Origin: Dyella tabacisoli
GTDB lineage: Bacteria; Pseudomonadota; Gammaproteobacteria; Xanthomonadales; Rhodanobacteraceae
Direction of reading: 5' to 3'
Length of the DNA stretch: 64,000 nucleotides
Assembly (NCBI RefSeq): GCF_003350925.1
Contig: NZ_KZ857179.1
Location: 1 to 64,000, forward strand
Positions 55,078-64,000 of this stretch are shown here, piece by piece. Every line of letters starts with the position of its first letter. Positions within the stretch are counted from its first letter, which is position 1. Both the position numbers and the translations under genes were made by a program. The notes under the pieces are model-generated. The model did no database searches. It had not been told where the DNA came from and saw nothing but the letters and a program-made list of their open reading frames with translations.

Positions 55078-55557
55078 ATGAAGCAGCAACGGCTCGAGAT
55101 TTTCGGTGCATGGCTCTTCGTGGCAAGCATGATGTTTTGTCACGGCGCTACGGCACAAGATGTAGAGAAAACAGACGCATCCGCTGAGAATTTCTTACGG
55201 CGGGTGTATGCAACCTACAAGACAGGTTCGGAACCCCCGGAGCTGAGTTCCATCGCCACCCCCGCATTGCGTGATTTGCTCCATCAAGAACAGGTGGCCT
55301 TGGATGGTGAGATGGGGGTCCTTGATGCTGACCCGTTGTGCAACTGTCAGGATTTCGACATAAAAGTACAAAGCATCCACTTCGATCATGTGAGCGACGC
55401 ACATGCTTCGGCCGTCGTGACATTCACCAATTTCGGCAAGGCCAGCAAGCCGGTCGAACTGGAGCTGGCCAAGGTCAAGGGTGTTTGGCGCATCGACGAC
55501 GTCGCGGGGCTGCAAGGCGAGCTCAAGAAAGAACTCAAGTCACTCAAGAAGCACTGA
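55078..55557 (+). CDS. DUF3828-like exported protein
   Basis: A 159-residue protein with a signal peptide ending at GATAQ, probably periplasmic. The remaining sequence (FLRRVYATYKTG, LCNCQDF, ASAVVTFTNFG, VWRIDDVAGLQGEL) follows the DUF3828 pattern, a fold related to NTF2-like proteins. Function unknown. GGAG lies 13 bases before ATG. Confidence 0.7.
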   Translation: MKQQRLEIFGAWLFVASMMFCHGATAQDVEKTDASAENFLRRVYATYKTGSEPPELSSIATPALRDLLHQEQVALDGEMGVLDADPLCNCQDFDIKVQSIHFDHVSDAHASAVVTFTNFGKASKPVELELAKVKGVWRIDDVAGLQGELKKELKSLKKH

Positions 55558-55609
55558 GGCCTGTCTGCGCCCGGCCAGGCGGGTCGGCATCGATGGTCTG
55601 CAACCGCGA

Positions 55610-56614
55610 TCAATCCATGCCGGCCCGGATAGCTTTTGAGAAGTCATCGCCTGGGGCCGTATGCCTCGCCCGATCCGTGATCCGCCCACGCCGGCGCAGT
55701 TCCTCGATGGAAACGCGGTTATCCAAGGCACCCACTTCTTGCAGATAGCCGGGCAGGTAGCCGGTCAGCAGCAGGCGGATGTCGCGTGGCAGGCCCGGAC
55801 TGATCTGCTTGGCCATGCGGTAGACGATCGTCGTGCAGTTCGATGTGATGGTGTTGTAGAACGCCGGCTTGTCGACCAGCTCGTTGGCGGCGTGCACATA
55901 CGATAGAAACAGTGCGCGCATGGTCGGCTTGTCCATTCGCAACGGGTAAAGATAATCGTCCTCGTCGCGGACATTAGTGCGGACGCGGATGATGTCGCGT
56001 TCATCGGCAGCGATCAGGATCGTCTCGAACTGTTTGAAGAAGCCGCCTATCTCCGAGAACTGCTCGTTGCGCTTCTTGCGGATCTCCACGGAGAAGACCA
56101 CACGGCTGCCGTCGTCGAAGCCGAAAGAGATCATGGCGTGCGCGATGGCCGGACTCCCCCAATAAGAGAGCACGGTATCGGCCGACGTCAGCCGGTCGAG
56201 ATCGTAGCGGCGGGTTTCCCAATGCGCGTCGTAGTCGTCGTCTGCGCGCCAGGTGAAGTTGCGCACATTGCTAAGCGTGACCTCGCTGCCCGATACCTTG
56301 CCGCTGAGCAGGTGGGAGACGTCATCGGACCAGACCCGGTCATTGGATGGCGCAATGCTCATCCACCAGCACAGCAGGATCACATAAGCCGCCGCATAGA
56401 CCGCCAGCGCAAGCCAGCTCCGCCGTGTGACGGCGATGACGGCAAGGGCGATCACCGCGATGACCCAAGCTACGCTGCCCGCCGTTCGCATGAGCGTGCC
56501 GCCCGGTAGCTGATACCAAAGCGCGAGCGTGCCCCATACCCCGGAGCAGAAAGTGATGAGCGCCATCAAGCCGATAGCCGTGGCCCTGCCGATCGAGCGG
56601 TACTTTTGCTTCAT
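55610..56614 (-). CDS. DUF4105 domain protein
   Basis: A 334-residue inner-membrane protein: three N-terminal hydrophobic segments (to residue 88), then a periplasmic domain with ISFGFDDGSRVVFSVEIRK and YNTITSNCTTIVYRM. The NCTT Cys and an earlier His (SPAIAHAMISF) fit the DUF4105 (Lnb-like) cysteine-hydrolase pattern. It is divergent from the lipoprotein hydrolase gene. Confidence 0.8.
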   Translation of the reverse strand: MKQKYRSIGRATAIGLMALITFCSGVWGTLALWYQLPGGTLMRTAGSVAWVIAVIALAVIAVTRRSWLALAVYAAAYVILLCWWMSIAPSNDRVWSDDVSHLLSGKVSGSEVTLSNVRNFTWRADDDYDAHWETRRYDLDRLTSADTVLSYWGSPAIAHAMISFGFDDGSRVVFSVEIRKKRNEQFSEIGGFFKQFETILIAADERDIIRVRTNVRDEDDYLYPLRMDKPTMRALFLSYVHAANELVDKPAFYNTITSNCTTIVYRMAKQISPGLPRDIRLLLTGYLPGYLQEVGALDNRVSIEELRRRGRITDRARHTAPGDDFSKAIRAGMD

Positions 56615-56775
56615 GTCGTTGCCACTCTGTTTAAAAGGTAACGGGCGTCCACGATAGCGGCAGTCTTCAACAGGATGATTCGCCGCTTGATGGTTCCGCG
56701 TGGCTACAATTGCCCGACTGCCAATGGCCCCATCCCCAATTGTCTCAGCGCCGGAATGAGTGGACCTTATCGCCC

Positions 56776-58665
56776 ATGAAACAGGGTACGCAAACCTGGA
56801 TAGCGCGATACATCGTTCTGGCGATGCTGCTATGCCTCAATGCATGCGCAATCGTGGACGTAAGCCACGTCAAGACGCACGAGTACGTCAACGGGCGTCG
56901 CAACGACGTGATCGCCACCGGCCGGTCGAGCGATTGGACCGTACAGTCGCTTAATGTCGTAGCCCTGACTGCCGATAGCTGCGGCAAAGCGTTTCCGGCC
57001 TGTGTGGAAACCCTGGCGCATTCGCCCGGTCTCGATGACGAGCAGCGCCTATCCGCGCTTGCCGAGCTGTGGCTGGGGCAGGCGATCAAGAGTGAGCGCG
57101 CCGACCGCGACGCCATCATGGACGATCAGACATTCGATGCGTATCTGAAGGCTGCGCGTTATGCCTATGCCTATATTTTCCTCACCAAGCGCCAACCTGC
57201 CGAACGGGTTTTTGAGTTTCGGCAAGAGCAGGTGATCGGTTTCTACAATTTGTCTGTGCAGCGCACCTTGGCACGGCTCTTCGTGGAGCTGCCCAAGCTA
57301 GATCCGCAATGGATGCAAACGTCGTTGGCCGGCTGGACCATCTTGCGCCCGCAGAGCGATGTTGAACGGGCCGGCCTTGCCGGTGTTCCCACCGAGCTTA
57401 TTCCCGCCTCGTCCTTGCGTTTCAAGGGGTTGCGCAATGTCTATCGGCGTGACGGCTTTGGCTCGGAGTTCGTTACCGTTACACCGCCAGCAGCCCCTGC
57501 GGACGACGTGCCGTGGCGCGAGCCTGAGTGCGCGTCCATCACCGGAGCCTTGGTTTTCGATGGCGCGACGCTGGATGAGGTGCTCGAATCCAAGCATGTC
57601 CAGTTGCTGGCCAGAGACCCGTATCGCGACGAGACGATCAGCGTCGGTGCGCGCACAGTTCCGCTGGCCGCGAATTTCACCGCGGCCTATGGCGTTTTCA
57701 TGGCCCGATCCGGTTTCGCCAGCCAGTCGATCCGCTCGTTGTTTGGCCGGGAAGGCGGCCTGAAGAAACCGCGCATCTTGCTGATGCAGCCCTATGATCC
57801 CGATCGCCTGACCGTCGTCATGCTGCATGGACTGGCGAGCAGCCCCGAGGCGTGGATCAACGTATCGAACGAAGTCATGGGCGATGAAAACCTGCGCCGG
57901 AATTACCAGGTGTGGGAGGTTTATTACCCCACCAACGCGCCTATTGCGGTGAATCTCGCGGGTATTCGCAAGGCGCTGGACGCGACGTTTAAACACTTCG
58001 ACCCATCCGGGCAGGCGCGGGCATCGAATCATGTCGTGCTGGTCGGGCATAGCATGGGCGGCGTGATCGCCCGCTTGCTGGTGTCCTCCAGCGGCGACCG
58101 GCTATGGAGCGTCGTTCCCGAGCGAGCGAATCTGTCACCGGCGAAGCAGGCCCGCTTGCGGGAACATCTTGCGCGCTACCTCCAATTCACCCCGATGCCC
58201 GAGGTAAGCCGGGCCATCTTTCTAGCCTCGCCGCATCGCGGTACGCCGGTGGCACAGCAACGCCTCGCCCGCTGGATCGGCAACTTGATCCGCTTGCCCG
58301 CCAATGTGCTGAAGGAGGTCGCCAGCCTTTCCGATCTGTTGAAAGACGATTCGACCAAGGGCAGCTTGATCCGTGTGCCCAACAGCGTCGACAACTTAAG
58401 CGATACCGATCCGTTCATCATGGCCGCGGCGGATCTGCCGATTTCCGCGGCGGTGCGTTATCACACGATTGTCGGCGTCTATAAATCGACCGGGCCGCTG
58501 TCGTCCTCCAGCGATGGCGTGGTTCCTTACAGCAGCGCGCATTTGGACGGAGCCGACTCCGAGCTGGCGATACCGTCATGGCACAGCGTGCAGGAAACCC
58601 CGGCGGCGATTCTGGAATTGCGCCGAATCCTGCGGCTTCACATTGCCACCGCAAGATCCCCGTGA
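56776..58665 (+). CDS. Alpha/beta hydrolase lipoprotein
   Basis: A 629-residue outer-membrane-type lipoprotein: lipobox CLNAC with acylated Cys24. The first 350 residues are unfamiliar. The C-terminal part is an alpha/beta hydrolase with oxyanion segment MLHGLASSPEAW, nucleophile elbow VGHSMGGVIAR, and a later SSSSDGVVPY region and C-terminal SWHSVQ for acid and His. Lipase or esterase activity is likely. The ATG at 56776 gives a proper signal peptide; the frame opens at 56710. Confidence 0.82.
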   Translation: MKQGTQTWIARYIVLAMLLCLNACAIVDVSHVKTHEYVNGRRNDVIATGRSSDWTVQSLNVVALTADSCGKAFPACVETLAHSPGLDDEQRLSALAELWLGQAIKSERADRDAIMDDQTFDAYLKAARYAYAYIFLTKRQPAERVFEFRQEQVIGFYNLSVQRTLARLFVELPKLDPQWMQTSLAGWTILRPQSDVERAGLAGVPTELIPASSLRFKGLRNVYRRDGFGSEFVTVTPPAAPADDVPWREPECASITGALVFDGATLDEVLESKHVQLLARDPYRDETISVGARTVPLAANFTAAYGVFMARSGFASQSIRSLFGREGGLKKPRILLMQPYDPDRLTVVMLHGLASSPEAWINVSNEVMGDENLRRNYQVWEVYYPTNAPIAVNLAGIRKALDATFKHFDPSGQARASNHVVLVGHSMGGVIARLLVSSSGDRLWSVVPERANLSPAKQARLREHLARYLQFTPMPEVSRAIFLASPHRGTPVAQQRLARWIGNLIRLPANVLKEVASLSDLLKDDSTKGSLIRVPNSVDNLSDTDPFIMAAADLPISAAVRYHTIVGVYKSTGPLSSSSDGVVPYSSAHLDGADSELAIPSWHSVQETPAAILELRRILRLHIATARSP

Positions 58666-58670
58666 ATACA

Positions 58671-58763
58671 CCTCCCCCTGCTTGCAGGGGGAGGCTGGGA
58701 GGGGGGGCCATCTTGTCGCAAGCCCGCACCCCTCCCCAACCCTCCCCTGCAAGCAGGGGAGGG
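58671..58763. repeat. Pair of CCTCCCC hairpin repeats
   Basis: Two hairpins: CCTCCCCCTGC-tt-GCAGGGGGAGG (58671-58694) and CCCTCCCCTGC-aa-GCAGGGGAGGG (58740-58763). The second repeats the hairpin core at 27.5 kb. They fill the gap between the convergent hydrolase and PHP genes. Confidence 0.85.
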
Positions 58764-58775
58764 GGCAATAACGGC

Positions 58776-60347
58776 TCAGAAAGAGTTTGCGGCGGCGGTC
58801 AGATAAATCGGATTGCCGATCAATAGCGGTCTGCTTGATGCATCACGTACTTCCGCACGCAACCAATGCGGCTTGCCATCGGCGGTCCAGTCAAAGCGGA
58901 TGCGTTGATCCATCTCCTTGATCGCGCTGTCGCGCACCGATGTCAGCGGCTTGCCATCGAGCCATACGGTCAAGGTCGCACCGATGACATGGGCGACATG
59001 CGCTTCAAACGTCACCGTTGCGCCGGCAGGGGCCGACAAGGCGTCACCCATCGACGCCTGTTGTCGATCACGATGCGCGGTGAGTTCCAGCAGGCGATCC
59101 TTGCTGCCTTCGACATCGACAAAGACATGGCCGGCCCGGATGCCGTCGAGAATCGCCGGCATCGATAACTCGTTGGCGTGCACAACCGTCGTGGGCAGAT
59201 AGCTCGTCATGGCGCTGTTTTTGGGGTCGTTCTGAAATGCATTGTGGCTGTCGCTGCCGCCAATGCCGGTGAGTCGGTAGCCCTTTGCGAGCTGCTGCTC
59301 CCAGAACGGCACACCAGAGAATGGGGTGCCGGCATCGATGCCGTTGACGATTTCGATGGCCTGCACCAGCGCCATGTCTACCGCTGGTTTAGCCGTCCAT
59401 CCACAACCCATGCAAGCTTCGCCGCTGGGGCGGATCGCATGGTTGATCGAGATCAGGCCGTGCAAGGGTGCGATGGCGCGTAACAAGCTGTTCCAATCGG
59501 GCACGCCGGGGCTGCCGACGCGAAAATCCACCGGCGCGGTGGTGCCAAACAGATTGGCGTGGCCGGTGAAGCTGGTGACCTCGCGGCCAGGTATCAGCAG
59601 CAAACGGTCGAAATAGGGTTGCAACTCGCGCATCGCATTGGCGTGCGAGGTGGTGTTGTGCTCGGTGATCGCAATAAAGTCGAGGCCACGCTGCACCGCA
59701 CCCTGTACGGTAAGAAAGAGCGGGCAAGGAACGCGCTCGCCGCCTTGGCTATTGCAGCTACCGTCGCTGTGCGCGGTATGCATGTGCAAATCGCCGCGAT
59801 ACCAACCCGCCTCTTTGCGCAGCGGGGGATTCAGTAAGGCCGGCTCCCACGCCGCATCGTTCGCACGGCCAAACCATAAGCTGGCGGTGTAGCTGGCATG
59901 ACTGTCTTTGCGAATGTTCGGAATGCCTAACAATAGGGTCCAGCGTCCTGGACGAATCGGGCCCGGCAGATACGACGGCGTGGCGTCGGTGGCCGACACC
60001 GTGAATAGTCGCTTGCTGCCGCCACTCCAGCCGCGAAAGCCATCTTGGCCGCCGAAGCCTTGGGGCTTGGCGCCGTCGGGCCCGAGCAGGCCGAGATCCA
60101 CCGTGGTGTGCTGATCGCGGCCGCTGTAATCGAATTGCACCGTGATACGCGTCGTTCCCGCCGGTACGTCGAACGGCAGGTTGCGATAGGTTTGATTATC
60201 CTTGCCGCTCAGCTCCCCGCGCAGTACGAGATCAGGCGAGGTGCGGTCGACATGCACATCGGCCGCCCGAGTGTCGGTGAGCATGCTCAATAGCAGCACC
60301 AGGCCAGCCAGCAGGTTCGTCAGCCAGTAGTAATGACGCTGATTCAT
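58776..60347 (-). CDS. CehA/McbA-type PHP metallohydrolase, exported
   Basis: A 523-residue protein with a signal peptide (1-28), an N-terminal beta-sandwich (30-170), then a PHP domain: GDLHMHTAHSDG (metal ligands), ITEHNTTSHANA, LIPGREVTSF, NHAIRPSG and GGSDSHN. CehA/McbA-type proteins cleave ester or phosphoester bonds. The start overlaps the stop of the phospholipase gene (ATGA). Confidence 0.85.
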   Translation of the reverse strand: MNQRHYYWLTNLLAGLVLLLSMLTDTRAADVHVDRTSPDLVLRGELSGKDNQTYRNLPFDVPAGTTRITVQFDYSGRDQHTTVDLGLLGPDGAKPQGFGGQDGFRGWSGGSKRLFTVSATDATPSYLPGPIRPGRWTLLLGIPNIRKDSHASYTASLWFGRANDAAWEPALLNPPLRKEAGWYRGDLHMHTAHSDGSCNSQGGERVPCPLFLTVQGAVQRGLDFIAITEHNTTSHANAMRELQPYFDRLLLIPGREVTSFTGHANLFGTTAPVDFRVGSPGVPDWNSLLRAIAPLHGLISINHAIRPSGEACMGCGWTAKPAVDMALVQAIEIVNGIDAGTPFSGVPFWEQQLAKGYRLTGIGGSDSHNAFQNDPKNSAMTSYLPTTVVHANELSMPAILDGIRAGHVFVDVEGSKDRLLELTAHRDRQQASMGDALSAPAGATVTFEAHVAHVIGATLTVWLDGKPLTSVRDSAIKEMDQRIRFDWTADGKPHWLRAEVRDASSRPLLIGNPIYLTAAANSF

Positions 60348-61537
60348 GGTGAGGCTTCTTTGGACAAAGGAATGCAGGCGGGTGCGCGCAATGGGTTACA
60401 GCGGGCAACCAGGGCATGTGGCAGTTGCACCTGGTAGTCGCTGAAGCGCGGCTCGGCTTGCATGTAATCGGTGGAGACGTATTGCGCACCGCTGGCGAAG
60501 GCGGCTTCGCTGCGGTGCATATCATTGCGGCGCGATTCGATGGTGTTGGCATCGGCGCGAGTGCGTACAAGAAACCCGGCGGCTACCGCGTGCTTGATAC
60601 GGGCGCCTTCGGCAAACGGGTCGTTCAAGGTGAGGTAGGCGGCGGCAGGGGAATGCTCATCGGTGTTGATAAACATCAGCCGGCCTTCCAGCGAATGGCG
60701 CGCCCCCCGATATAACGCCACCTTGCGTGCATCTTCATCGAGTACGAAAAATAGCTTGCCGCGCGCATCGCCCAGCATCGGCCAATGCTGGGCCAGCACC
60801 GCATCGCGCAGCGTGGGTAAGCGACCCTGCACATCATCCGGGGCGATCAGCTCGCGGCGATCGAAAACCTTCAACACCTCGGCGTCGAGCGCGTCAAAGG
60901 CATGCTCGCTGAAACGCAGCGGTGCGACCGCATGCGGGCCGCTGGGATCGTCCTTGGCATTGAGCAGCAACATGATCGGGACATGCCGTGGATGCGCCCG
61001 CGACCAGTCGCGAATGATGGTGAGACAAGCCACAAAAGTCTGACAACTGCTACGGAAATCGATATCGGCCAGATGCATCACCTTGAAACCTGGCTGCAGC
61101 ATCTGCGCCGCGGCCGGCGCCGGCCAAGGCGATGTCGCATAGCCTTTACGCAGCGCGCCGGGCGGATGCGCATATCGGCCACCCTTGGGGTCGTAATAAA
61201 CATCCAGCTCGATCGTGCGCGCACCGAGGTCGAGTTGCTCGGCCAAGGGGCGATGGCCGTAATCGATACTGTCAGCGCCCTGTGGATCACGCACACGATG
61301 CGCGGCCAGCTCGGCCGGCGGCATCGGGAGCTTATAACTGTTATGCGTGCCGACCATCTGCAAGTCGTTGAGATGCAGTTGGCGATCCAGCACCGCGAGG
61401 TCGCAACCGGGGCTGGCGGTTTCCAGGTCGCAGGCATGGGCCAGCGGCACCACGGCAAGTGCGATACATGCCATAAGCGCTCGGAGCGACCGCCATCGCT
61501 CCGAGCATGAGGCATCCAGGTGACTTTGCCGTCTCAC
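60344..61537 (-). CDS. Ca2+-dependent PI-PLC-like phospholipase C, exported
   Basis: A 397-residue secreted protein, hydrophobic near 22-35 (ALMACIALAVVPLAHAC). MVGTHNSYKLP has the catalytic His; ARTIELDVYYD holds metal-binding acids; FKVMHLADIDF carries the second His. This is the bacterial Ca-dependent phosphoinositide-PLC family. The GTG at 61537 directly adjoins the receptor stop codon; ATG 61474 is an alternative. Confidence 0.82.
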   Translation of the reverse strand: MRRQSHLDASCSERWRSLRALMACIALAVVPLAHACDLETASPGCDLAVLDRQLHLNDLQMVGTHNSYKLPMPPAELAAHRVRDPQGADSIDYGHRPLAEQLDLGARTIELDVYYDPKGGRYAHPPGALRKGYATSPWPAPAAAQMLQPGFKVMHLADIDFRSSCQTFVACLTIIRDWSRAHPRHVPIMLLLNAKDDPSGPHAVAPLRFSEHAFDALDAEVLKVFDRRELIAPDDVQGRLPTLRDAVLAQHWPMLGDARGKLFFVLDEDARKVALYRGARHSLEGRLMFINTDEHSPAAAYLTLNDPFAEGARIKHAVAAGFLVRTRADANTIESRRNDMHRSEAAFASGAQYVSTDYMQAEPRFSDYQVQLPHALVARCNPLRAPACIPLSKEASP

Positions 61538-64000
61538 TTAAAAGCGATACATGATGGCCGCGCGATACGCGCGGCCGAGAATCGGGCGGGCAATAAAGGT
61601 ATTTGCGCCGGCATCCGCATTTTGCAGTTCGCCTGCGCGCGGATTGCCTTCGGTCAAACCAAGCGAGTTGGTGATGTTGTCGGCATACAAGTACAACGAG
61701 CACAACTTGGAGAAGTCGTAGCGCGCGCTGGCGCTAAGTACTCCATAAGCGGGCAGGCGCACCGAGTTGGCCGTATCGACGTAGCGCATGCCTTCGTGCT
61801 CGTAAGCCACTTGCAAGCGCAACTTGCCATCGAGCAGATTCACGCCAGGCACCACGCGATAGCTCACCTTCGGCACGCGAATGAGCTGGTTGCCATCGAA
61901 ATTGCGCAATACCGGCCCGTTGTTGACATTGTCGGTATAGCGCAGGCCCTTGTATTGCGGGTCTTGCCAGGTCGCGGTGAGTTGCATGTCGAACCAGCTC
62001 GTTGGAAACCAGGTACCTTCCAGCTCCAGACCCTTGGTCTTGGTGTCGGCATAGCCCTGTTGCGCGACGGACGAGCTGTTGTTGGCGTCGAACACATAAT
62101 TGCTGAAGCCGACGTTGTTGTACTTGGTATAGAACGCGGTGGCGTACAGATCGATTTGGCGATCGGTGTACTTGTAGCCCACCTCGCCCAGCTTCATCGT
62201 CTGGGTCACCGGCGTAGCGCTTGGATTGGTGATGTAGCTGGAAAGGTTGGGCAGGCGGAACGTCGGTGTCCAGCGTGCGAACAGCCCCGCGTGAGGGGTG
62301 AACTGCCAGTTCGCGCCCAGCGTCCAGCCCAGCTTGCTGAAGGTATGGTCAAACGGCACGAACTGGCCGGTACCGGTCCAGACCTGCGACATGGGCAGGT
62401 TGCCGAGATTCAACTGCTGCTTCACTTCGGTATTGCCGCGCGTGTTCACCTGTTCCCAGCGCACGCCGCCGTCGATGCGCAACTGGTCGGTCACCTGCCA
62501 CTCGTCAGACAGATAAAACGCGTGGCTGGTGGAGGTGCCGCTGGCGTTCTCCCACTCGTAGCCATAGCGATAAATGCCGTGATCGGTCAGCGTGCTGAGC
62601 GGCTGGCCAGCGGCGTTCACCGCGACCAGATTGAGCAACTTGGCGTTGTTCTGTGCGTCGAGCAGAACCGTGGACGAGTAACGGCTGAAATCCTGGTCGA
62701 AGCGCGAATAGCTGTAACCCAGTGTCACATCGTGAGTCTGGCCGCCCCATTCGAATTTACGCAGCAGCCGGGTATCGTTGTCGAACTCTTTTACCGGCAT
62801 GGTCACGCCACGCAGGCCGCCGATGACGACCAGGCCATTGCCATTCTGGCCGGGGCTGTTGGGGCCGCCCACGTCGAACACCTTAGTCGGGTCGTCCACA
62901 TAGCGCAGTTGCAGACCGGCCGCACCGGCTGGAATGAATTTCTTGGCCGAGGCGAGAAACTGAGTCGCGCTCGACAGCGAGTTCGGGAACATGCCGTTGC
63001 GCTGAGTATGCGTATCGCTATAGCGCATGGACTCGGCAAGTTTCCAGTCATCGCCCAGGTCGTAATCGAACTTCAGCGTTAGCTGATCGCGTTTGACGTG
63101 GGTGCCATCGGTGTTGTCGAAGTCGTACAGGCCGCCATTGGCTTGCTTCATCAGCACATGCTGGGTTTCCGGCCCGGCCAAGGTGCCGTAGTTGCCGTCG
63201 AAGCCAGGTACGGCCTTGATCTTGCCGTCGGCATACGTACGCATCGGAACGCCAAGGTAGAGCGCGACCTTGTCATCCATATGCTTGTAGTCGATGCTGA
63301 AACGGCCGTGCTCGAAATCCTTGGCCAGATTCACCCGGAACTGGCCGCCGTCGTTGGCATGAAACCCCGGATCGCGAATGCCGTTATCGACGCGGTAGAA
63401 GCCGCCCAGGCCGAGCTTCCAGCCGTTGCCTACCGGCGTGCCGAACCACACATCGGCGCGATTCAAGCCGTAGTCGCCCACGGTGTACTTGAAAAGGCCT
63501 TCAGCCGTATCGCCAACCTGGCGTGGAATGAAATTGATCGCGCCGGCCGGGGCGTTGGAATAAAACACCGAGGACGGGCCGCCGCGCACGACTTCGATGC
63601 GCTCGATGGTTTCGTCCAGGCGAAAAGCCTGGTCGGCATTGAGATACCCCAGCGCCGGATCATGCTGCACCGGCACGCCGTCTTCCAGCAGCGTCACCGA
63701 GCCATAGCCATCCACCGGAATGCCGCGCGCGCGGATATTGCCGCTGGCTTCGCCGCCAGAGGCTTCCACCCAAAAACCCGGCACCGACTTCATCGCCTCG
63801 GTGACCGAGGTCGGCGCCTGCATGCGCAGTCTGTCTTCGTCGATGGTGGTTATCGAGTAGCTGGTTTCAGCCTTGGTGCGGCTATCGACGCCGGAGCGGG
63901 CGGTGACCACGATACCGTCGAGATTCTTGGCCTTATCGCTGGATGGGTCGCGGTTGGATTGATCTTGCGCGTGGGCAGGCAAGGTGGCGCAAAGGCAAAG
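61538..64000 (-). CDS. TonB-dependent receptor (5' end outside window)
   Basis: At least 820 residues; the signal peptide runs off the right edge (CATLPAHAQD cleavage site is seen). The TonB box region (LDGIVVTARSG), plug (VTEAMKSVPGFWVEASGG, NIRARGIPVDGYGSVTLLEDG, IERIEVVRGGPSSVFYSNAPAGAINFI) and barrel ending in MYRF are complete. The plug resembles siderophore-type receptors. It heads a three-gene operon with a phospholipase and a PHP hydrolase, so the ligand may be phosphorylated. Confidence 0.9.
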   Translation of the reverse strand, partial: LCLCATLPAHAQDQSNRDPSSDKAKNLDGIVVTARSGVDSRTKAETSYSITTIDEDRLRMQAPTSVTEAMKSVPGFWVEASGGEASGNIRARGIPVDGYGSVTLLEDGVPVQHDPALGYLNADQAFRLDETIERIEVVRGGPSSVFYSNAPAGAINFIPRQVGDTAEGLFKYTVGDYGLNRADVWFGTPVGNGWKLGLGGFYRVDNGIRDPGFHANDGGQFRVNLAKDFEHGRFSIDYKHMDDKVALYLGVPMRTYADGKIKAVPGFDGNYGTLAGPETQHVLMKQANGGLYDFDNTDGTHVKRDQLTLKFDYDLGDDWKLAESMRYSDTHTQRNGMFPNSLSSATQFLASAKKFIPAGAAGLQLRYVDDPTKVFDVGGPNSPGQNGNGLVVIGGLRGVTMPVKEFDNDTRLLRKFEWGGQTHDVTLGYSYSRFDQDFSRYSSTVLLDAQNNAKLLNLVAVNAAGQPLSTLTDHGIYRYGYEWENASGTSTSHAFYLSDEWQVTDQLRIDGGVRWEQVNTRGNTEVKQQLNLGNLPMSQVWTGTGQFVPFDHTFSKLGWTLGANWQFTPHAGLFARWTPTFRLPNLSSYITNPSATPVTQTMKLGEVGYKYTDRQIDLYATAFYTKYNNVGFSNYVFDANNSSSVAQQGYADTKTKGLELEGTWFPTSWFDMQLTATWQDPQYKGLRYTDNVNNGPVLRNFDGNQLIRVPKVSYRVVPGVNLLDGKLRLQVAYEHEGMRYVDTANSVRLPAYGVLSASARYDFSKLCSLYLYADNITNSLGLTEGNPRAGELQNADAGANTFIARPILGRAYRAAIMYRF

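Noticed and set aside
61520-63082. A 520-codon plus-strand open frame
   Set aside because: It is the shadow of the TonB receptor gene on the minus strand and has no domain of its own.

Overview
The window is a chromosomal segment of a GC-rich gammaproteobacterium. The gene set points to the order Xanthomonadales (Lysobacterales), probably the Rhodanobacteraceae (Dyella, Frateuria or Rhodanobacter-like). The pointers are the bioB-comF neighbourhood next to bioF-bioH-bioC, large TonB-dependent receptors, an EstA-type autotransporter esterase, and REP-like elements of the TGTAGGAGCG type. The family placement is inference; no sequence search was run.

Layout. Bases 1-55 are the 3' end of a 5S rRNA gene followed by two terminators, so an rRNA operon ends at the left edge. 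From 0.25 to 33.8 kb the window is ordinary core chromosome: rhomboid protease, DUF1820 protein, class I amidotransferase, a GspE/PilB ATPase, glyQ-glyS, an XRE regulator, a TonB receptor, a YbaY-like lipoprotein, EstA-like autotransporter, tex, a GYF/RDD membrane protein, mnmG, a 73-aa protein behind a near-perfect sigma-54 promoter, pepN, aldose epimerase, a PLP-dependent dehydratase, a V4R-like protein, an MHYT protein, tag, and the biotin cluster bioC-bioH-trhO-bioF-bioB (minus strand).

From 34.23 to 53.27 kb a 19-kb mobile island splits comF in two. It has a GInt-type layout: a four-gene overlapping operon of three large tyrosine recombinases plus a small coiled-coil protein (ginABCD-like), then cargo, then a short non-coding right end. 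The ends carry related inverted repeats (AGTGyAACCA plus GCTATGyGA). The cargo has two parts. Next to the recombinases is a candidate defence module: a 1335-aa protein joining a LexA-like winged helix, a PD-(D/E)XK nuclease-like domain, a STAND-type P-loop NTPase and about 900 residues of helical sensor-like sequence, facing a convergent DUF3800 gene. Two direct repeats sit on its promoter and start codon, suggesting self-repression. The DUF3800 unit has landed in a vapBC toxin-antitoxin pair and cut vapC short. The second part is an arsenic-resistance cluster with three arsenate reductases of two unrelated types, the Acr3 pump, ArsR, a MarR-type regulator with its own palindromic operator in two places, ArsN, ArsO and ArsH, ending in a broken MFS transporter.

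Right of comF (53.6-58.7 kb) lie poorly characterised envelope proteins (DUF3828, DUF4105, a lipoprotein alpha/beta hydrolase). The window ends with a tightly overlapped minus-strand operon: a TonB-dependent receptor (running off the right edge), a Ca-dependent PI-PLC-like phospholipase and a CehA/McbA-type PHP metallohydrolase. Together they could scavenge a phosphorylated compound. Short G/C-rich hairpin repeats recur at 14.6, 27.5 and 58.7 kb, and a 39-bp perfect inverted repeat enclosing a 34-bp tandem array lies at 27.6-27.8 kb.
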